Shown here piece after piece: positions 16,416 through 25,817 of a stretch of DNA of 50,602 bases; position 1 is the stretch's first letter; each line of letters opens with the position of its first letter. The notes under the pieces were generated by a model that was not told where the DNA came from, ran no database searches, and saw nothing but the letters and a program-made list of their open reading frames with translations. This stretch comes from a virus. The stretch spans positions 1-50,602 of IMG/VR virus record IMGVR_UViG_3300021379_000808. One strand, given 5' to 3'. The position numbers were made by a program, and so were the translations under genes.

Positions 16416-17623
16416 CAGAATAGTTTTAGCTGGTTATCCAGAACGAGGTCTGTCTTCCTGCTGATCCTTTCAATATCGTCTGGTAGCGCTTCTGTGTTAG
16501 TAATGATCGCCTCAAGCATCTGCTTAACCTGAACATCGTCATAGTTAGACAGCTTGCCGACTAGCGACTTAACCGCAGTAAGCTCCGACTTGGTTGCAAT
16601 AGCTGATAAGTCCGGCGGAGGGATTCTCGTAATCTCATCGCGAACCTCAATGATCGAATCAGTAATTGACTCAATCTCTGTCTGTAACGTCTCAACCTGC
16701 GCTCTGATTGACGCAATATCCTGCGTATTGTCCGGTATAGACAGACCGGCAATCCTATCTAGTATCTCTGAGCTCTCAGGAGCCCGTGAGGCGCCGATAG
16801 CCTCCAATATGGGGTCTAGGTCTATGCTTGGTATATCGTCTCTCTGAGCGCCATTTACGGCGTTGTAGAGATTGTCGAGTTTGTTGCTCAATGCGCGTAT
16901 GGCGTCTGAGTAATCCTTCTGCTTGATCGCCTTCTTGAGATGTCGTGGCGCCGCATCCCAAATAGTCGATGGAGCAGGGAACGCAGGTATCGAAGCCTGC
17001 ACAGTGCGCTTGATGTCCTTCTCCGACAATGATCCGGCAATATCTGCCGCAACGCGACCATCATCACCAAACGTAAATCGACCGGCAACTTCATCCGCAA
17101 TTTCTGTGGAGTCTACGTCTACAGTCCCAATCTCAGCCGCCGTGGCCGAAGCAATGCCCGCCGTTGTCATCGAAGGCTCTGCAAACTGAGTAGCAACCGC
17201 CGCCGCTAACTGGTTGTAATCAATGGTGACGTTACTCTTAATGCCAAGGGCAGATACCGTCGCAGGGTATACCGGCGATCCATCCGTAAAGAAATACGGC
17301 GTAGCGTAATCATCTGAATACAAGATCCCCGTTACCGCAACAATGCGAGGGTCGTATATCAGCTTCCAGTTGTTAATTAAAAAGTAAGTGTCGCCAGTCT
17401 GACCCCCGGGAATCGGATCAAGGCCAGTAAATCGCATTGCAAAGTAATAACGCTCGTTATCACCTCGCTCAACCCACCTAACCCAAGCCGAGTAAACGTC
17501 ATCGCGTATGTCTAACTGTGTGACACCATCGTTGACGTGTATCTCTCTGGTTGCGCCGTTGAAGTTGACCTTTTCATCGGCCAGCCATTCTTCACCGTGG
17601 CTGACCCAGAGAGACAGCGCCAT
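16415..17623 (-). CDS. Virion-associated protein with C-terminal coiled coil
   Basis: 402 residues. The first 150 are beta-rich (ALSLWVSHGEEWLADEKVNFNGATREIHV; DVYSAWVRWVERGDNERYYFAMRF). Residues about 185-400 are helical with coiled-coil segments (VETLQTEIESITDSIIEVRDEI, DDIERISRKTDLVLDNQLKLF). I do not recognise the family. It starts immediately after the stop of the preceding 672-residue protein and one base overlaps TerS. Beta head plus coiled coil suggests an oligomeric appendage or adaptor. No signal peptide. Confidence 0.6.
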   Translation of the reverse strand: MALSLWVSHGEEWLADEKVNFNGATREIHVNDGVTQLDIRDDVYSAWVRWVERGDNERYYFAMRFTGLDPIPGGQTGDTYFLINNWKLIYDPRIVAVTGILYSDDYATPYFFTDGSPVYPATVSALGIKSNVTIDYNQLAAAVATQFAEPSMTTAGIASATAAEIGTVDVDSTEIADEVAGRFTFGDDGRVAADIAGSLSEKDIKRTVQASIPAFPAPSTIWDAAPRHLKKAIKQKDYSDAIRALSNKLDNLYNAVNGAQRDDIPSIDLDPILEAIGASRAPESSEILDRIAGLSIPDNTQDIASIRAQVETLQTEIESITDSIIEVRDEITRIPPPDLSAIATKSELTAVKSLVGKLSNYDDVQVKQMLEAIITNTEALPDDIERISRKTDLVLDNQLKLF

Positions 17624-19642
17624 TTACTGGACAATCTCTTTCCAGCCCACATTTATCATAAGCTTCACGTCGCTCGTAAATGCTGTGCGGGTCTTGGCAA
17701 AAAAGCTCCAAACAACGCGAGATCCACGGAAGCCCTTTAGCGTTGCTGTGCCTGTAAATGCGCCAAACGCACTGGAATCAACAGCAGTGGCAAGGTCAAT
17801 GCTCCCATCTGGGTTTAATCCGGTGTAAAGCTCCGCCGTCGTTGTGCTTGTTGGCTTGATGTAATACGTGCCGTTGTAACTAGCGTTAGTAGAACCAAAG
17901 ATTTCCACCTTGCCAGCGTATGCACTTGTGTTAAACGGGAACGTAACAGACTGTGGTTCGCGCAGGTTAAGCAAGCCTGATACCGTAATTTCCGCTGTTG
18001 CCGCCGCTGTAATTCCGGTGATTGTGTTTTCTTTTGTGCCGCCATCGTCAGAGAAGTTCTTAACAGCACCGGCTTGGAAGTTGTTATAAGTGTCAGTTAG
18101 CTCAGCGCTGTATTTGCCCTTAAACATATCCTGAAGTACGACCTTGCCCGACTCGTAGCTAGTTCCAGCCGTTGACACTTCAAGCGTCGTTGTAGGAATC
18201 AGCGAAAAGTCGTGCCCCGAATGAACGCTATTAATTTCTGCTTTAAGGTCAATGATTGCATCGGGATAGCCCGATACATTGTCAAACGCATAGGCCGAAA
18301 TACTTGTAGGCGTATAAAGCGTATGGTTTACATCGCCGTTGGGTAGAAGCTCTTCTGGGCTTAGGCTGAATAGGTATTGCCAGTCATCGCTAATGTTTGC
18401 CGTAATAGTTTCGTGAGCGCTGGCGTATGTTGCTGGCTGACCAAATGTTCGAAGGTCAATGTTATTTTCAGTCCAGACAGAAGCCGACCACGTTTCTAAG
18501 AACAGCGTAGAGTTAGTTGCCGCAGTAGACTTGACTGACCAACAAACACTTAACGATGCCGTCTGGCTCATAGCGTATTGATAGTTGTTGCCGTGATAGT
18601 ACGAATGGCAGACAACGCGCTGACCATCTACATAAGTACCAAAGCGCAATCGACCTGATCCGTGCCACTGAATATCAATCCACCAGATGTTAGAGTTTTC
18701 TAAATCAATGACCGCCTGACTGTCGCCTGTACCGTCTAGCTTGTCACCGTTCCAGTCGGAGCGAGGAATCTTGAGATCCTTCACGGGTGCCTCTGGAATG
18801 CTAGAGCGGATTACCACGCTAAAGCCGGTGTCATCTGTAGCGTCTACGCCACCAGTGCCTACTTGAAAGAAAAAGCCGTTGTTGGCGTCAAACATACCCC
18901 ACCTTCTAGTAGAGCCTGTAGCCGCCGGACTGTTAAGGCGACAAGTTGCCGCATACAAGTGCGAGCTTCCTGCAACGTAGTGGTGATACGTGTTTGTTGC
19001 GTTGGACGCAAAGCCATCTGCCGCAACAAACTCAGAATCAAGATGGTTAATACCAATTGAAACAGATTTTCGGGTGTCGCTATAGGTAACGTATCCGCCT
19101 GACAACTGACTTGCCGAAAAGTTATTTGTTAGCACGTTTTCTTGACTAAATACATACTGGCCCAAAGGTGTAGCGCCAGACGTTCGCAACTTGCCCCACG
19201 CATCCAGCTGAGGTAGGCCTTCAGCAAACCGCACGTTAGCTGAGCCGGTAATGTCTACATCCATACCGTACTCAGGGTTGTCATAACCCATAATGTTGTT
19301 TGCGGTGATATAAACGTCGTAAGCATCAACAACAGCACCAGCAACTGTTGTTCCGTCTGGATCAATGATGTCCTGACCAGCAATGGGAACTACTTCGTCG
19401 TACTTGTCCTGCTTTGAGTAATGAACACTCAAGTGCCCAGTTACGCCATCGCCTTGAACGCCGTGAACGTGGACCATCATTGTAGGGCCGCCGTTACCGC
19501 TAATGGTGTACATTTTGCCTATCTTCCAGTTTGCAGAACCATATCCGCCTGAAAACTGCACCTCGGCAGTATGCACCATATGTATTCGGTCGCCGGTGGC
19601 CCGAGGTGGAACCTGCGTAAACCGCTTATCGTTTGCCGCCAT
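17624..19642 (-). CDS. Large beta-rich appendage protein (lectin-like)
   Basis: 672 residues, few helices and many aromatic/Gly-rich beta segments. The region around residues 270-350 (VKDLKIPRSDWNGDKLDG, NIWWIDIQWHGSGRLRFGTYVDGQRV) is a module seen in structural proteins of marine phages and looks like a jelly-roll or lectin domain. The C-terminal part contains beta repeats (ITGITAAATAEITVSG). It lies in a four-gene run of appendage-like proteins upstream of terminase. Receptor or glycan binding is plausible but unproven. Confidence 0.55.
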   Translation of the reverse strand: MAANDKRFTQVPPRATGDRIHMVHTAEVQFSGGYGSANWKIGKMYTISGNGGPTMMVHVHGVQGDGVTGHLSVHYSKQDKYDEVVPIAGQDIIDPDGTTVAGAVVDAYDVYITANNIMGYDNPEYGMDVDITGSANVRFAEGLPQLDAWGKLRTSGATPLGQYVFSQENVLTNNFSASQLSGGYVTYSDTRKSVSIGINHLDSEFVAADGFASNATNTYHHYVAGSSHLYAATCRLNSPAATGSTRRWGMFDANNGFFFQVGTGGVDATDDTGFSVVIRSSIPEAPVKDLKIPRSDWNGDKLDGTGDSQAVIDLENSNIWWIDIQWHGSGRLRFGTYVDGQRVVCHSYYHGNNYQYAMSQTASLSVCWSVKSTAATNSTLFLETWSASVWTENNIDLRTFGQPATYASAHETITANISDDWQYLFSLSPEELLPNGDVNHTLYTPTSISAYAFDNVSGYPDAIIDLKAEINSVHSGHDFSLIPTTTLEVSTAGTSYESGKVVLQDMFKGKYSAELTDTYNNFQAGAVKNFSDDGGTKENTITGITAAATAEITVSGLLNLREPQSVTFPFNTSAYAGKVEIFGSTNASYNGTYYIKPTSTTTAELYTGLNPDGSIDLATAVDSSAFGAFTGTATLKGFRGSRVVWSFFAKTRTAFTSDVKLMINVGWKEIVQ

Positions 19643-19661
19643 ATTAAATAGCCCTTAGTTT

Positions 19662-21137
19662 TTAGGGGGTGTAAGCGCGATCTTGCTCAGCCGTCAGCGT
19701 CACGACGTTAGACTTACTGCGCTCAATCTGACCTGTTGCAACCACAGGCTTCGCTACGCCCTTGTTACCCGCAACGACCGTAATGCCTATCTGACCAGTA
19801 GCCGCAGACGTGTCCGTTCTGCCGCCCTGAGAGTTGTTGTCGTAATCAACATTGAACGAAAGACTGGCCGCATTAATAGTCCCAGCAATGTCTGCCGGTG
19901 TTGATGCGTTGTCATCAAGAATAATAGCTGTTGACGTACCGTAGTCATCACCACCTGTAATTGAGTCGGTAATGTAGCAAACAAAGTAGCCAGCGCCTCC
20001 TGATTGCAAGAAGCTGTTGAAGTTGAGCGTCAAAGTAGCCGCGAAGTCGTAAGCTCTTGGCGTACCGCCCTCATCGGTAAACTCAACTCGGTTTACGTCA
20101 GCCGCCGCAAGGTTTGTAATAAATACGCTGTCAGAGCAAACCAAGGTGTCACCAACAAAGCGCATTAGTGAGTCGGCAGTCTGGCCCGTTACTGTTCCCT
20201 GCGAGTTAGTAGCCGCAGAGTTGATGTCGCTGTTTTGGCGAAGCAAATACTGTACCTTGGTGTAAATCTGCTCAAGCGTCTTACCGTCGCCATCTACAAT
20301 GATTCGGAAATCAAAATCGTCTGTTGGCGAGTTGATATCAATCGCTTGGGAAACGGTGTAGTAGCTAACGTCAATGTTTGCATAGGTAGCCGCTTCTGAT
20401 CCCGTGATCTCCGCGTCTGTGTTCGCAATCTTTAGGTCGTCTGCGTTTGAAAGCAGGACGTTGACCGTAAAGGCTCCCGTACCAGTCTGACCAGTATCCG
20501 CAAGAACCGAATCACTGTATAGCTTTCCCGGCTCTCGACAAAACGCTTTGAAGAATGTCTGATTGTTAAACGTGGTTGTATTTGCATCAACAGTTGCGTC
20601 ACCAAAAACCTGAACCGCTTGGTTAGCTTCGTCTTGATATACAAAATTGACTTGGCCGCCATCAGCATCAACCGTCTGATAGTAAAGCTGAGCTCCTGCG
20701 CTTACCTCGCCCAGTGACACGATACCTACATATCGACGAGCCAGATCGCCTGTTGAGCTGGTGCCAGCAACATCTGGCGTTCCGCCTGCCTGATATTCGT
20801 TAAAGCCGCCGTCTCTTAGCGCGTTACGGGTGGCATCGTTGGCCGGACCCCAATCACTGTAACGCGAACCGTCAAAACCGAATTCGAACTGTCCCGACTT
20901 TGCGTCAATCGCATACATCGGGAAAGGGAACTGGTTGTACGTTGATGTCTCCCAAAGCTTAATAAACTTTGAGTAAAGCGCCTGTAGCGTGACGCCCTCT
21001 TTGAGCGACGTAAGCGACCCAAAAACATCTAGCTCAAATGTGCGAGCAGTTGTGTCAATCCAGATGTTTCCATCAACGCCAAGATTGCCTGCCGATGAGC
21101 TGACAACTAAATCGTCACCATCAATAATTTTTGCCAT
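19662..21137 (-). CDS. Beta-rich virion structural protein
   Basis: 491 residues, high Asp/Asn/Thr/Gly and almost no Lys-rich helix. It starts DGDDLVVSSSAGNLGVDGNIWIDTTARTF and contains LWETSTYNQFPFPMYAIDAKSGQFEFGFDG near residue 65. A repeated ITV/VVATGQIERSKS motif precedes the C-terminus, which ends RAYTP, similar to the RNYVP ending of the next protein. This shared ending may be an attachment motif. No enzyme motif seen. Assigned as structural because of composition and neighbours. Confidence 0.5.
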   Translation of the reverse strand: MAKIIDGDDLVVSSSAGNLGVDGNIWIDTTARTFELDVFGSLTSLKEGVTLQALYSKFIKLWETSTYNQFPFPMYAIDAKSGQFEFGFDGSRYSDWGPANDATRNALRDGGFNEYQAGGTPDVAGTSSTGDLARRYVGIVSLGEVSAGAQLYYQTVDADGGQVNFVYQDEANQAVQVFGDATVDANTTTFNNQTFFKAFCREPGKLYSDSVLADTGQTGTGAFTVNVLLSNADDLKIANTDAEITGSEAATYANIDVSYYTVSQAIDINSPTDDFDFRIIVDGDGKTLEQIYTKVQYLLRQNSDINSAATNSQGTVTGQTADSLMRFVGDTLVCSDSVFITNLAAADVNRVEFTDEGGTPRAYDFAATLTLNFNSFLQSGGAGYFVCYITDSITGGDDYGTSTAIILDDNASTPADIAGTINAASLSFNVDYDNNSQGGRTDTSAATGQIGITVVAGNKGVAKPVVATGQIERSKSNVVTLTAEQDRAYTP

Positions 21138-21150
21138 TTCCTATTCCCCT

Positions 21151-22692
21151 TTAAGGCACGTAATTGCGGTCAACAGACTGAGATACCTGAATGGAACCTC
21201 CGTCTGGACCTAACTCAAAATTGTTTACATAAAACGGAACATAACCTTCCGCATATACCGCTATGTCAACAAACGTCCCAGCACTAAATGTGTAGCTGTA
21301 AGTTGTTGATGTTCCTGCAATATCTTGATCGTCTTGCAGTTTCGTTGTGGTTCCTGCGGACTTGATAACAATATCTGAGCCGGCAATCACGTTAGAGATC
21401 GTAAGAGTCTTCTGGCCGACAGTAAGGTTTACCGTTGCGCCAGCAGTCCTATAACTAAGCGCTGAGTCGGCAGTGATGTTTACCGTCCCAGATCCAATAT
21501 TGACAAAAAGAGCTTCGTTGCCCGTAGAGCCGTTAGAAGCCGCATAGCCTGTAAACGTCAGTCCATCAAGGGTGTGCGATGTGCCGCCCGTAATCTCCAG
21601 ACCGTGACCTGTACCAGAGCTAATAAACTGCGTGTTCGATAGCGACGTTACGGAGCTACCTGCGTTTAGGGCTGTTGCCGCTGTGCTGTTGCTAAATATG
21701 CAACCCATCATTGTGGCGCCACCTAGCGTCACCTGATTGCATCGAGCAAACGTCGTGTCGTCGATCGTGCTATTCGATTGAAATATGAACGTATCCATAT
21801 CCCGAAACGCGCAGGAATCAAAATTGATATCTGCGTTATCGACCGCCTCAAAATAGCCTCGGCTTACAGTGCCCAGCGCATTGATTGATATGCCGGTCCA
21901 GTCCACGCGACTCGCGGCATTCTGAACCTCAACGCCGTTAAACGTACTCCCGACATAATCCGTTGCCGCTACGAAGCAAGCCTTGTTGCTGTCTCTGAAG
22001 TCAATGCTGTTCCCGCCGGTAGATCCAAGCTGTAACAAGCCCTGAAACGTATAGACGCCGTTACCAAAGCGTAACAGGCCCCACTGTCGGGTTGTGTCAT
22101 TGTCAAAGGTCGCCGCTCCCGAGAAAGTCGAGTAGCCGTTAGCCAGATCGCCATCAGTAATAATTAAAGACCGACCGTGGCGTATCGCATCCAGCTTAAA
22201 TGGCTGACCCTTTTGCGGGCCTGATGCGGGTACGTTCCACATACAGCCAAATATTGCTGTGGAGCTGTGCGAGCCCGTGCTAGGCGTTACCGTTGGATCA
22301 ATTGGGTAGCACTTCCAGCCGCCGACCTGATACGTGTCATTCCCGTCTACATACCAGCGAGACTTGGTGTTTGAGTTGTTGCCGATGATTAACTGAATGC
22401 CACCATTGGCTTTTGAGTCAATAGCCTGCGCTACATCGGCCTTGGTCCAGATAAACACCGCATCACCCGATGCAACAGTCGTAGCGCCGTTGTCGTAAAA
22501 TATTCCCCGCGTTGAGCTAGAGAACGGGTTTCGTGACGCGCAACTCGTGCCTTCGATAAAATCATCCGTATCAACCTCTGTCAGCGCGTTCTGACCACCA
22601 CCGCCATCAGAGATAAGAGAAAAGTTGTTCGTGTTGCCAGTGTTCTGGTCGATAATCGACGTTAGGTCTGTGGTGTAGCTCGGAGCCGCCAT
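21151..22692 (-). CDS. Beta-helix appendage protein
   Basis: 513 residues. From about residue 215 to 420 short beta-strand repeats occur (IDFRDSNKACFVAATDYVGS; NTQFISSGTGHGLEITGGTSHTLDGLTFTG), typical of right-handed parallel beta-helix folds found in tailspikes and pectate-lyase-like proteins. The C-terminal domain is beta-sandwich-like and ends SVDRNYVP. I see no clear catalytic acidic pair, so binding or hydrolysis of surface polysaccharide cannot be separated. It is first of the four appendage genes in transcription order. Confidence 0.55.
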   Translation of the reverse strand: MAAPSYTTDLTSIIDQNTGNTNNFSLISDGGGGQNALTEVDTDDFIEGTSCASRNPFSSSTRGIFYDNGATTVASGDAVFIWTKADVAQAIDSKANGGIQLIIGNNSNTKSRWYVDGNDTYQVGGWKCYPIDPTVTPSTGSHSSTAIFGCMWNVPASGPQKGQPFKLDAIRHGRSLIITDGDLANGYSTFSGAATFDNDTTRQWGLLRFGNGVYTFQGLLQLGSTGGNSIDFRDSNKACFVAATDYVGSTFNGVEVQNAASRVDWTGISINALGTVSRGYFEAVDNADINFDSCAFRDMDTFIFQSNSTIDDTTFARCNQVTLGGATMMGCIFSNSTAATALNAGSSVTSLSNTQFISSGTGHGLEITGGTSHTLDGLTFTGYAASNGSTGNEALFVNIGSGTVNITADSALSYRTAGATVNLTVGQKTLTISNVIAGSDIVIKSAGTTTKLQDDQDIAGTSTTYSYTFSAGTFVDIAVYAEGYVPFYVNNFELGPDGGSIQVSQSVDRNYVP

Positions 22693-22695
22693 AGC

Positions 22696-22971
22696 TTACT
22701 TGGACAGGTAGACCGAAAGTATTGAGAGCCCTGCGGCAAACAGAGTCCAAATAGCTCGCTCTGCTAAGCGCAACGTGTGCGAGTTCTCAGATGACTTATG
22801 CCTATGTGTATCCATCTCCGATTCGTAAGTGTCTAACCTAAACTCAAAGCGATCCATACGCTTGTTTGCGGCAATCTGACGCTCTTCAACACGAGCCAGC
22901 GCTTCTAATGTTTTTGCTAGTGAATCCAGTTTGTTTTCAATCCTGCCTAGCCGCGTATCGTAATCGCTCAC
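22696..22971 (-). CDS. Coiled-coil protein with C-terminal membrane anchor
   Basis: 91 residues. Residues 4-65 are coiled coil (RLGRIENKLDSLAKTLEALARVEERQ), followed by one transmembrane segment (AIWTLFAAGLSILSVYL, about 73-89). The design resembles XhlA/haemolysin-like lysis accessory proteins of phages. It lies two genes after the holin candidate. A role at the inner membrane during lysis is inferred; it could instead be a virion membrane contact. Confidence 0.55.
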   Translation of the reverse strand: MSDYDTRLGRIENKLDSLAKTLEALARVEERQIAANKRMDRFEFRLDTYESEMDTHRHKSSENSHTLRLAERAIWTLFAAGLSILSVYLSK

Positions 22972-22980
22972 ATCTACCCC

Positions 22981-23394
22981 TTAGAACGGTCTGTAATCGC
23001 GCTGAAGAAGACCGGGGCCGCTTGTGTCGATTGTCCTGCCGTTCGCGTTATACGGAATCTGGCGGCTCATCATTGGGCGACCCTGCCCGAAATCAGCCGA
23101 AGCCTGCGGCATAATCTGAGCCGGGGGCATCTGCTGTACCAGCCCAACCGGGGAGCCTAACGGCTGAGTAGGGGCCGCCGCACCGGCAACGCCACCCTGA
23201 CTCACGGGAGCTTGACTCATTGCCTTGGCTGGTGGAGGTGTGGGCTTTTTAGGTTGCGGACGCATAACCGTCTTTGATGGAGCCATAGCGCCCTGCATAG
23301 GCTTGTATTCCGGCTTTGCCATCGACTGCTGGTTTTGGGATCTGAACGTAGTCTGTGGCGACTGCGGCATTCCCATTCTTGACTCATTGGCCAT
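22981..23394 (-). CDS. Pro/Gln/Met-rich protein of unknown function
   Basis: 137 residues from the ATG at 23394, which overlaps the holin-type gene by 11 bases; a longer frame to 23463 exists but would overlap more and has a basic/Trp-rich lead unlike the rest. The protein is low complexity (PQPKKPTPPPAKAMSQAP, QQMPPAQIMPQAS) and ends GPGLLQRDYRPF. No known domain and probably disordered. It lies inside the lysis cluster. Function unknown. Confidence 0.55.
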   Translation of the reverse strand: MANESRMGMPQSPQTTFRSQNQQSMAKPEYKPMQGAMAPSKTVMRPQPKKPTPPPAKAMSQAPVSQGGVAGAAAPTQPLGSPVGLVQQMPPAQIMPQASADFGQGRPMMSRQIPYNANGRTIDTSGPGLLQRDYRPF

Positions 23395-23842
23395 TAGCTT
23401 GGTTCCTATTCCCAAAGCGGTCCAAAGCCACGCCCACAATCTTGTCCATATGTGGAGCGGCAAAGTAAAACGAGAGGATCAGCATTACTGCGCCAGTCAT
23501 CCCATTAGCGTGTTGTGTCGTGAGCTCAGAAGCCTTGTTGAGTTGGTCCTGCATTGGACCCTCAGCAAAGACTGCAATCGTTAGCGCAAGCCACGAAAAA
23601 ATGTACTGGAGCAACCACACCGTAGTGATTGATACGGCAATCAATCGACGTGCTAGGTGTTGCCCGGATGTAGCCTCAAGCCATTGCACCAGCAGTGCCC
23701 TAGCCTCAGCCCTGTCCTGAGATGCCGCCTGAGCCTTTTCCTCGTCGGTATAGACCAGCGCATCAAGCCCCTTGGTAACGCCGTCTACAGCGCTCTCAAG
23801 AGCCTTGTCAGTCCCGAATATTCTCGATAGTAGATTAGCCAT
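23384..23842 (-). CDS. Holin candidate (3TM family type)
   Basis: 152 residues. The N-terminal half is soluble and acidic/Ala-rich (DEEKAQAASQDRAEARALLVQWLEA). Hydrophobic segments follow at about 68-92 (LIAVSITTVWLLQYIFSWLALTIAVF) and 113-130 (GAVMLILSFYFAAPHMDKI). Soluble head, two closely spaced helices plus a third, and a polar tail match the phage 3TM-holin type. It is close to the endolysin gene, which supports a membrane-pore role. A second, shorter holin candidate lies at 25817-26014. Confidence 0.65.
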   Translation of the reverse strand: MANLLSRIFGTDKALESAVDGVTKGLDALVYTDEEKAQAASQDRAEARALLVQWLEATSGQHLARRLIAVSITTVWLLQYIFSWLALTIAVFAEGPMQDQLNKASELTTQHANGMTGAVMLILSFYFAAPHMDKIVGVALDRFGNRNQANGQ

Positions 23843-24056
23843 TATCCTCAGCCCATTCTTTCAGGCAGTTGCTCTCATCGTGCTCGACCATTGGGAACAG
23901 CGTTGAGCAAACCGCACAAGACAGAATGTGGATCTTGCCTGTGTCGTCAGCCTTCCAGTTGAACAGGCCGCTATTGCAGGAGGCGCATATCACCTGACTT
24001 ACTGGCAGATTCGGCGGATCTTCCTTGCCACCCTCAATTACTCTGAGATCGCCCAC
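23835..24056 (-). CDS. Small zinc-ribbon protein
   Basis: 73 residues with two CxxC knuckles (CASC at about 24-27 and CAVC at about 47-50) separated by 19 residues (SGLFNWKADDTG), which forms a treble-clef or zinc-ribbon fold. The end is acidic (EHDESNCLKEWAEDNG). It overlaps the metallophosphoesterase gene by 23 bases and the holin-type gene by 8. It could bind nucleic acid or protein; I cannot assign a pathway. Confidence 0.6.
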   Translation of the reverse strand: MGDLRVIEGGKEDPPNLPVSQVICASCNSGLFNWKADDTGKIHILSCAVCSTLFPMVEHDESNCLKEWAEDNG

Positions 24057-25230
24057 TACGCGCTCTCCGAATATCGCACCTGTAGCGCTCTACCTCACCG
24101 TACTCTTTAGACTGCACAATGCAGTACATATCACGACCCGATCGGTAGCCCGAATTGTGGTGCCACGCATCCTTAGCCGCCATAGTGCGGAATGATTCCT
24201 GAACGCACCCCCTCAGCTCCTGCCGAGTTGTATGATGGATATGACCTGTATACCAGTATCTATGCTCAGACTCTGCCCACAGTTTAGGCTCATCCGTAGC
24301 CATCAGCTCTGACAACGCGCTGGTCCGAACCGTATCGCCGTGCGTTGTGCCAATCAGCACCTTGCCGTGCGTTATGTAATTGAATTTGTTGACCGTTGAG
24401 TGGATCAGCACTCTTGGCTCCTTGTGGAAGTACGCCGCAAGGAATGCCGACAGCATCACGCTCGAATGATCGTCGTGGTTGCCAATGCAGTTGATAACCT
24501 CGACCGTTGGGTGCTTTGACAGCGCCATCGAGATCAGATCGACCATCAGCATACAACCGGCTTGCAATACCCGATGCCACCTCGAATCAACGTCAAGCTT
24601 TGCCCCTGATCGCGTTGTGCGTTCGGAGCTGTTATCAGCGTGAAAGAAGTCGCCCAGATTGACGATCAATGCTCGGTCTGTTTTGGGCGCCACATCAACC
24701 AATCGAGACGTAGCGTTAATGAGGTCTTCCCGGGCTATGTCTACGTCAAAGTTTTCGCCTGCTTCCTCAGCGTGGGCATAGCATCCAATATGCGGATCAC
24801 CCATCACGTAACAGGCCATCAGATCCTCGCTGTCGGATACCGGAGCCTTGCGTGGCTTATAGACCCCTTTGAAGTCTTCCATCGCATCAACGATGGCCTC
24901 GTGGATTCCGGTAAGCTTGTCCTCTTCGGACTGCTGAGTCTTGACCCATTGGACCTTGACTGAGCCGTCGTCCGCATAGAGCGTTGACGTGCCCTTGACT
25001 GCAAAGCCCTCTGCAACCTGATGCACCATATCGCTCTCAGGTGCGACACCCTGCAATGCCGCTCGCTTCTTGAGCTTTGCCAGCCTACGCTTGACGCCCC
25101 TATCGTTAGCGCCGATAAGGCGTATTGCCTGATCTACATTCCCGTCTGTTTCTGCAAGCGCATCTAACAGCTCATGCTCTGCGACAGTCTCTGCAAACGG
25201 CTCAAGATAGCTAAGTCGATGTCCAGCCAT
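24034..25230 (-). CDS. Metallophosphoesterase with N-terminal HTH-like region
   Basis: 398 residues. Residues about 15-60 look like a small helical HTH (ELLDALAETDGNVDQAIRLIGANDRGVKRRL). The catalytic part has the five calcineurin-like motifs: GDPHIG (Asp145, His147), LGDFFHADN, GNHDDHS, THGD and GHIHH. These coordinate two metals and cleave phosphodiester or phosphomonoester bonds. The substrate is unknown; DNA or nucleotides are suggested by the HTH. It starts within the endolysin 3' end, so it is coexpressed late. Comparable proteins occur in marine podoviruses. Confidence 0.75.
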   Translation of the reverse strand: MAGHRLSYLEPFAETVAEHELLDALAETDGNVDQAIRLIGANDRGVKRRLAKLKKRAALQGVAPESDMVHQVAEGFAVKGTSTLYADDGSVKVQWVKTQQSEEDKLTGIHEAIVDAMEDFKGVYKPRKAPVSDSEDLMACYVMGDPHIGCYAHAEEAGENFDVDIAREDLINATSRLVDVAPKTDRALIVNLGDFFHADNSSERTTRSGAKLDVDSRWHRVLQAGCMLMVDLISMALSKHPTVEVINCIGNHDDHSSVMLSAFLAAYFHKEPRVLIHSTVNKFNYITHGKVLIGTTHGDTVRTSALSELMATDEPKLWAESEHRYWYTGHIHHTTRQELRGCVQESFRTMAAKDAWHHNSGYRSGRDMYCIVQSKEYGEVERYRCDIRRARSGRSQSN

Positions 25231-25633
25231 AAGCTATTCGCCTCGCTACATCCCGGGCTCTAGCAGGTGTCTGCTCAGCCCATCTCGAATCGAGAGCTTC
25301 TGCGTGAACTCTCCCCCAGTCCTCAGCCTTGATGGCGTTAATCATCCGCTCAAAGCCAAGTACACCGTCGTAGCCCATCTGATAGGCCATTTCGATGATT
25401 GCCTCGCGTCTGGGTTGATCCAGATCCCTGAACCAATCCAGCTCCTCGAAGCGTCTTGTTAGTTGTTCTGTGTAGTCGATCAGTAGCGCCTCGGCGATGT
25501 GCTCCGGCACACCGTATCCGCCCCGCTCAATCATTGTCCCGTAGCCGATTGTCAGCTTGCCCTGACTGCATTGGTAAGCGTACCGCCTGAAGCCCTCAAA
25601 TCGCTTTAGACGGTCGATAAGACCCTGAGACAT
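25211..25633 (-). CDS. Endolysin, GH24 lysozyme
   Basis: 140 residues from the ATG at 25633 (MSQGLIDRLKRFEG). The catalytic Glu lies in RFEGFRRYAYQ (Glu13), followed by GKLTIGYGT, which holds the active-site Thr of the T4-lysozyme family. The C-terminal helices (REAIIEMAYQMGYDGVLGFERMINAIK; RARDVARRIAYGW) complete the fold. It cleaves peptidoglycan glycan strands. There is no signal peptide or SAR helix, so a holin is needed. A longer frame to 25786 lacks family similarity and is rejected as start. Confidence 0.85.
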   Translation of the reverse strand: MSQGLIDRLKRFEGFRRYAYQCSQGKLTIGYGTMIERGGYGVPEHIAEALLIDYTEQLTRRFEELDWFRDLDQPRREAIIEMAYQMGYDGVLGFERMINAIKAEDWGRVHAEALDSRWAEQTPARARDVARRIAYGWTST

Positions 25634-25646
25634 AGGGATGGACCCG

Positions 25647-25817
25647 CTAGTCGTCCTTTCGCTTACGGGCTGTTTTAGAGGCCTTATCGAATGCCTCATC
25701 CGTTGGAGCACCCTTAGAGCCCGGCTTACGCATCCGCTCCTTTGACCCTGCCGCGATACGCTTTCGCTTTGCGTGGATGTTGGCATACAGCCCCGGTCTT
25801 TCCAGTAGCCCGGGCAT
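25647..25817 (-). CDS. 56-residue basic phage protein
   Basis: ATG at 25817 overlaps the upstream stop (TAATG). The peptide is basic and Gly/Lys-rich: it starts MPGLLERPGLYANIHAKRKR and contains RMRKPGSKGAPT, a pattern I recognise as common to a small uncharacterised phage family placed next to lysis genes. No membrane segment. Function unknown; nucleic-acid or packaging association is possible given charge. Confidence 0.6.
   Translation of the reverse strand: MPGLLERPGLYANIHAKRKRIAAGSKERMRKPGSKGAPTDEAFDKASKTARKRKDD

Noticed and set aside
25634-25786. N-terminal extension of the endolysin
   Set aside because: The added residues overlap the upstream basic gene, are Arg/Ser-rich and match no lysozyme or signal sequence.
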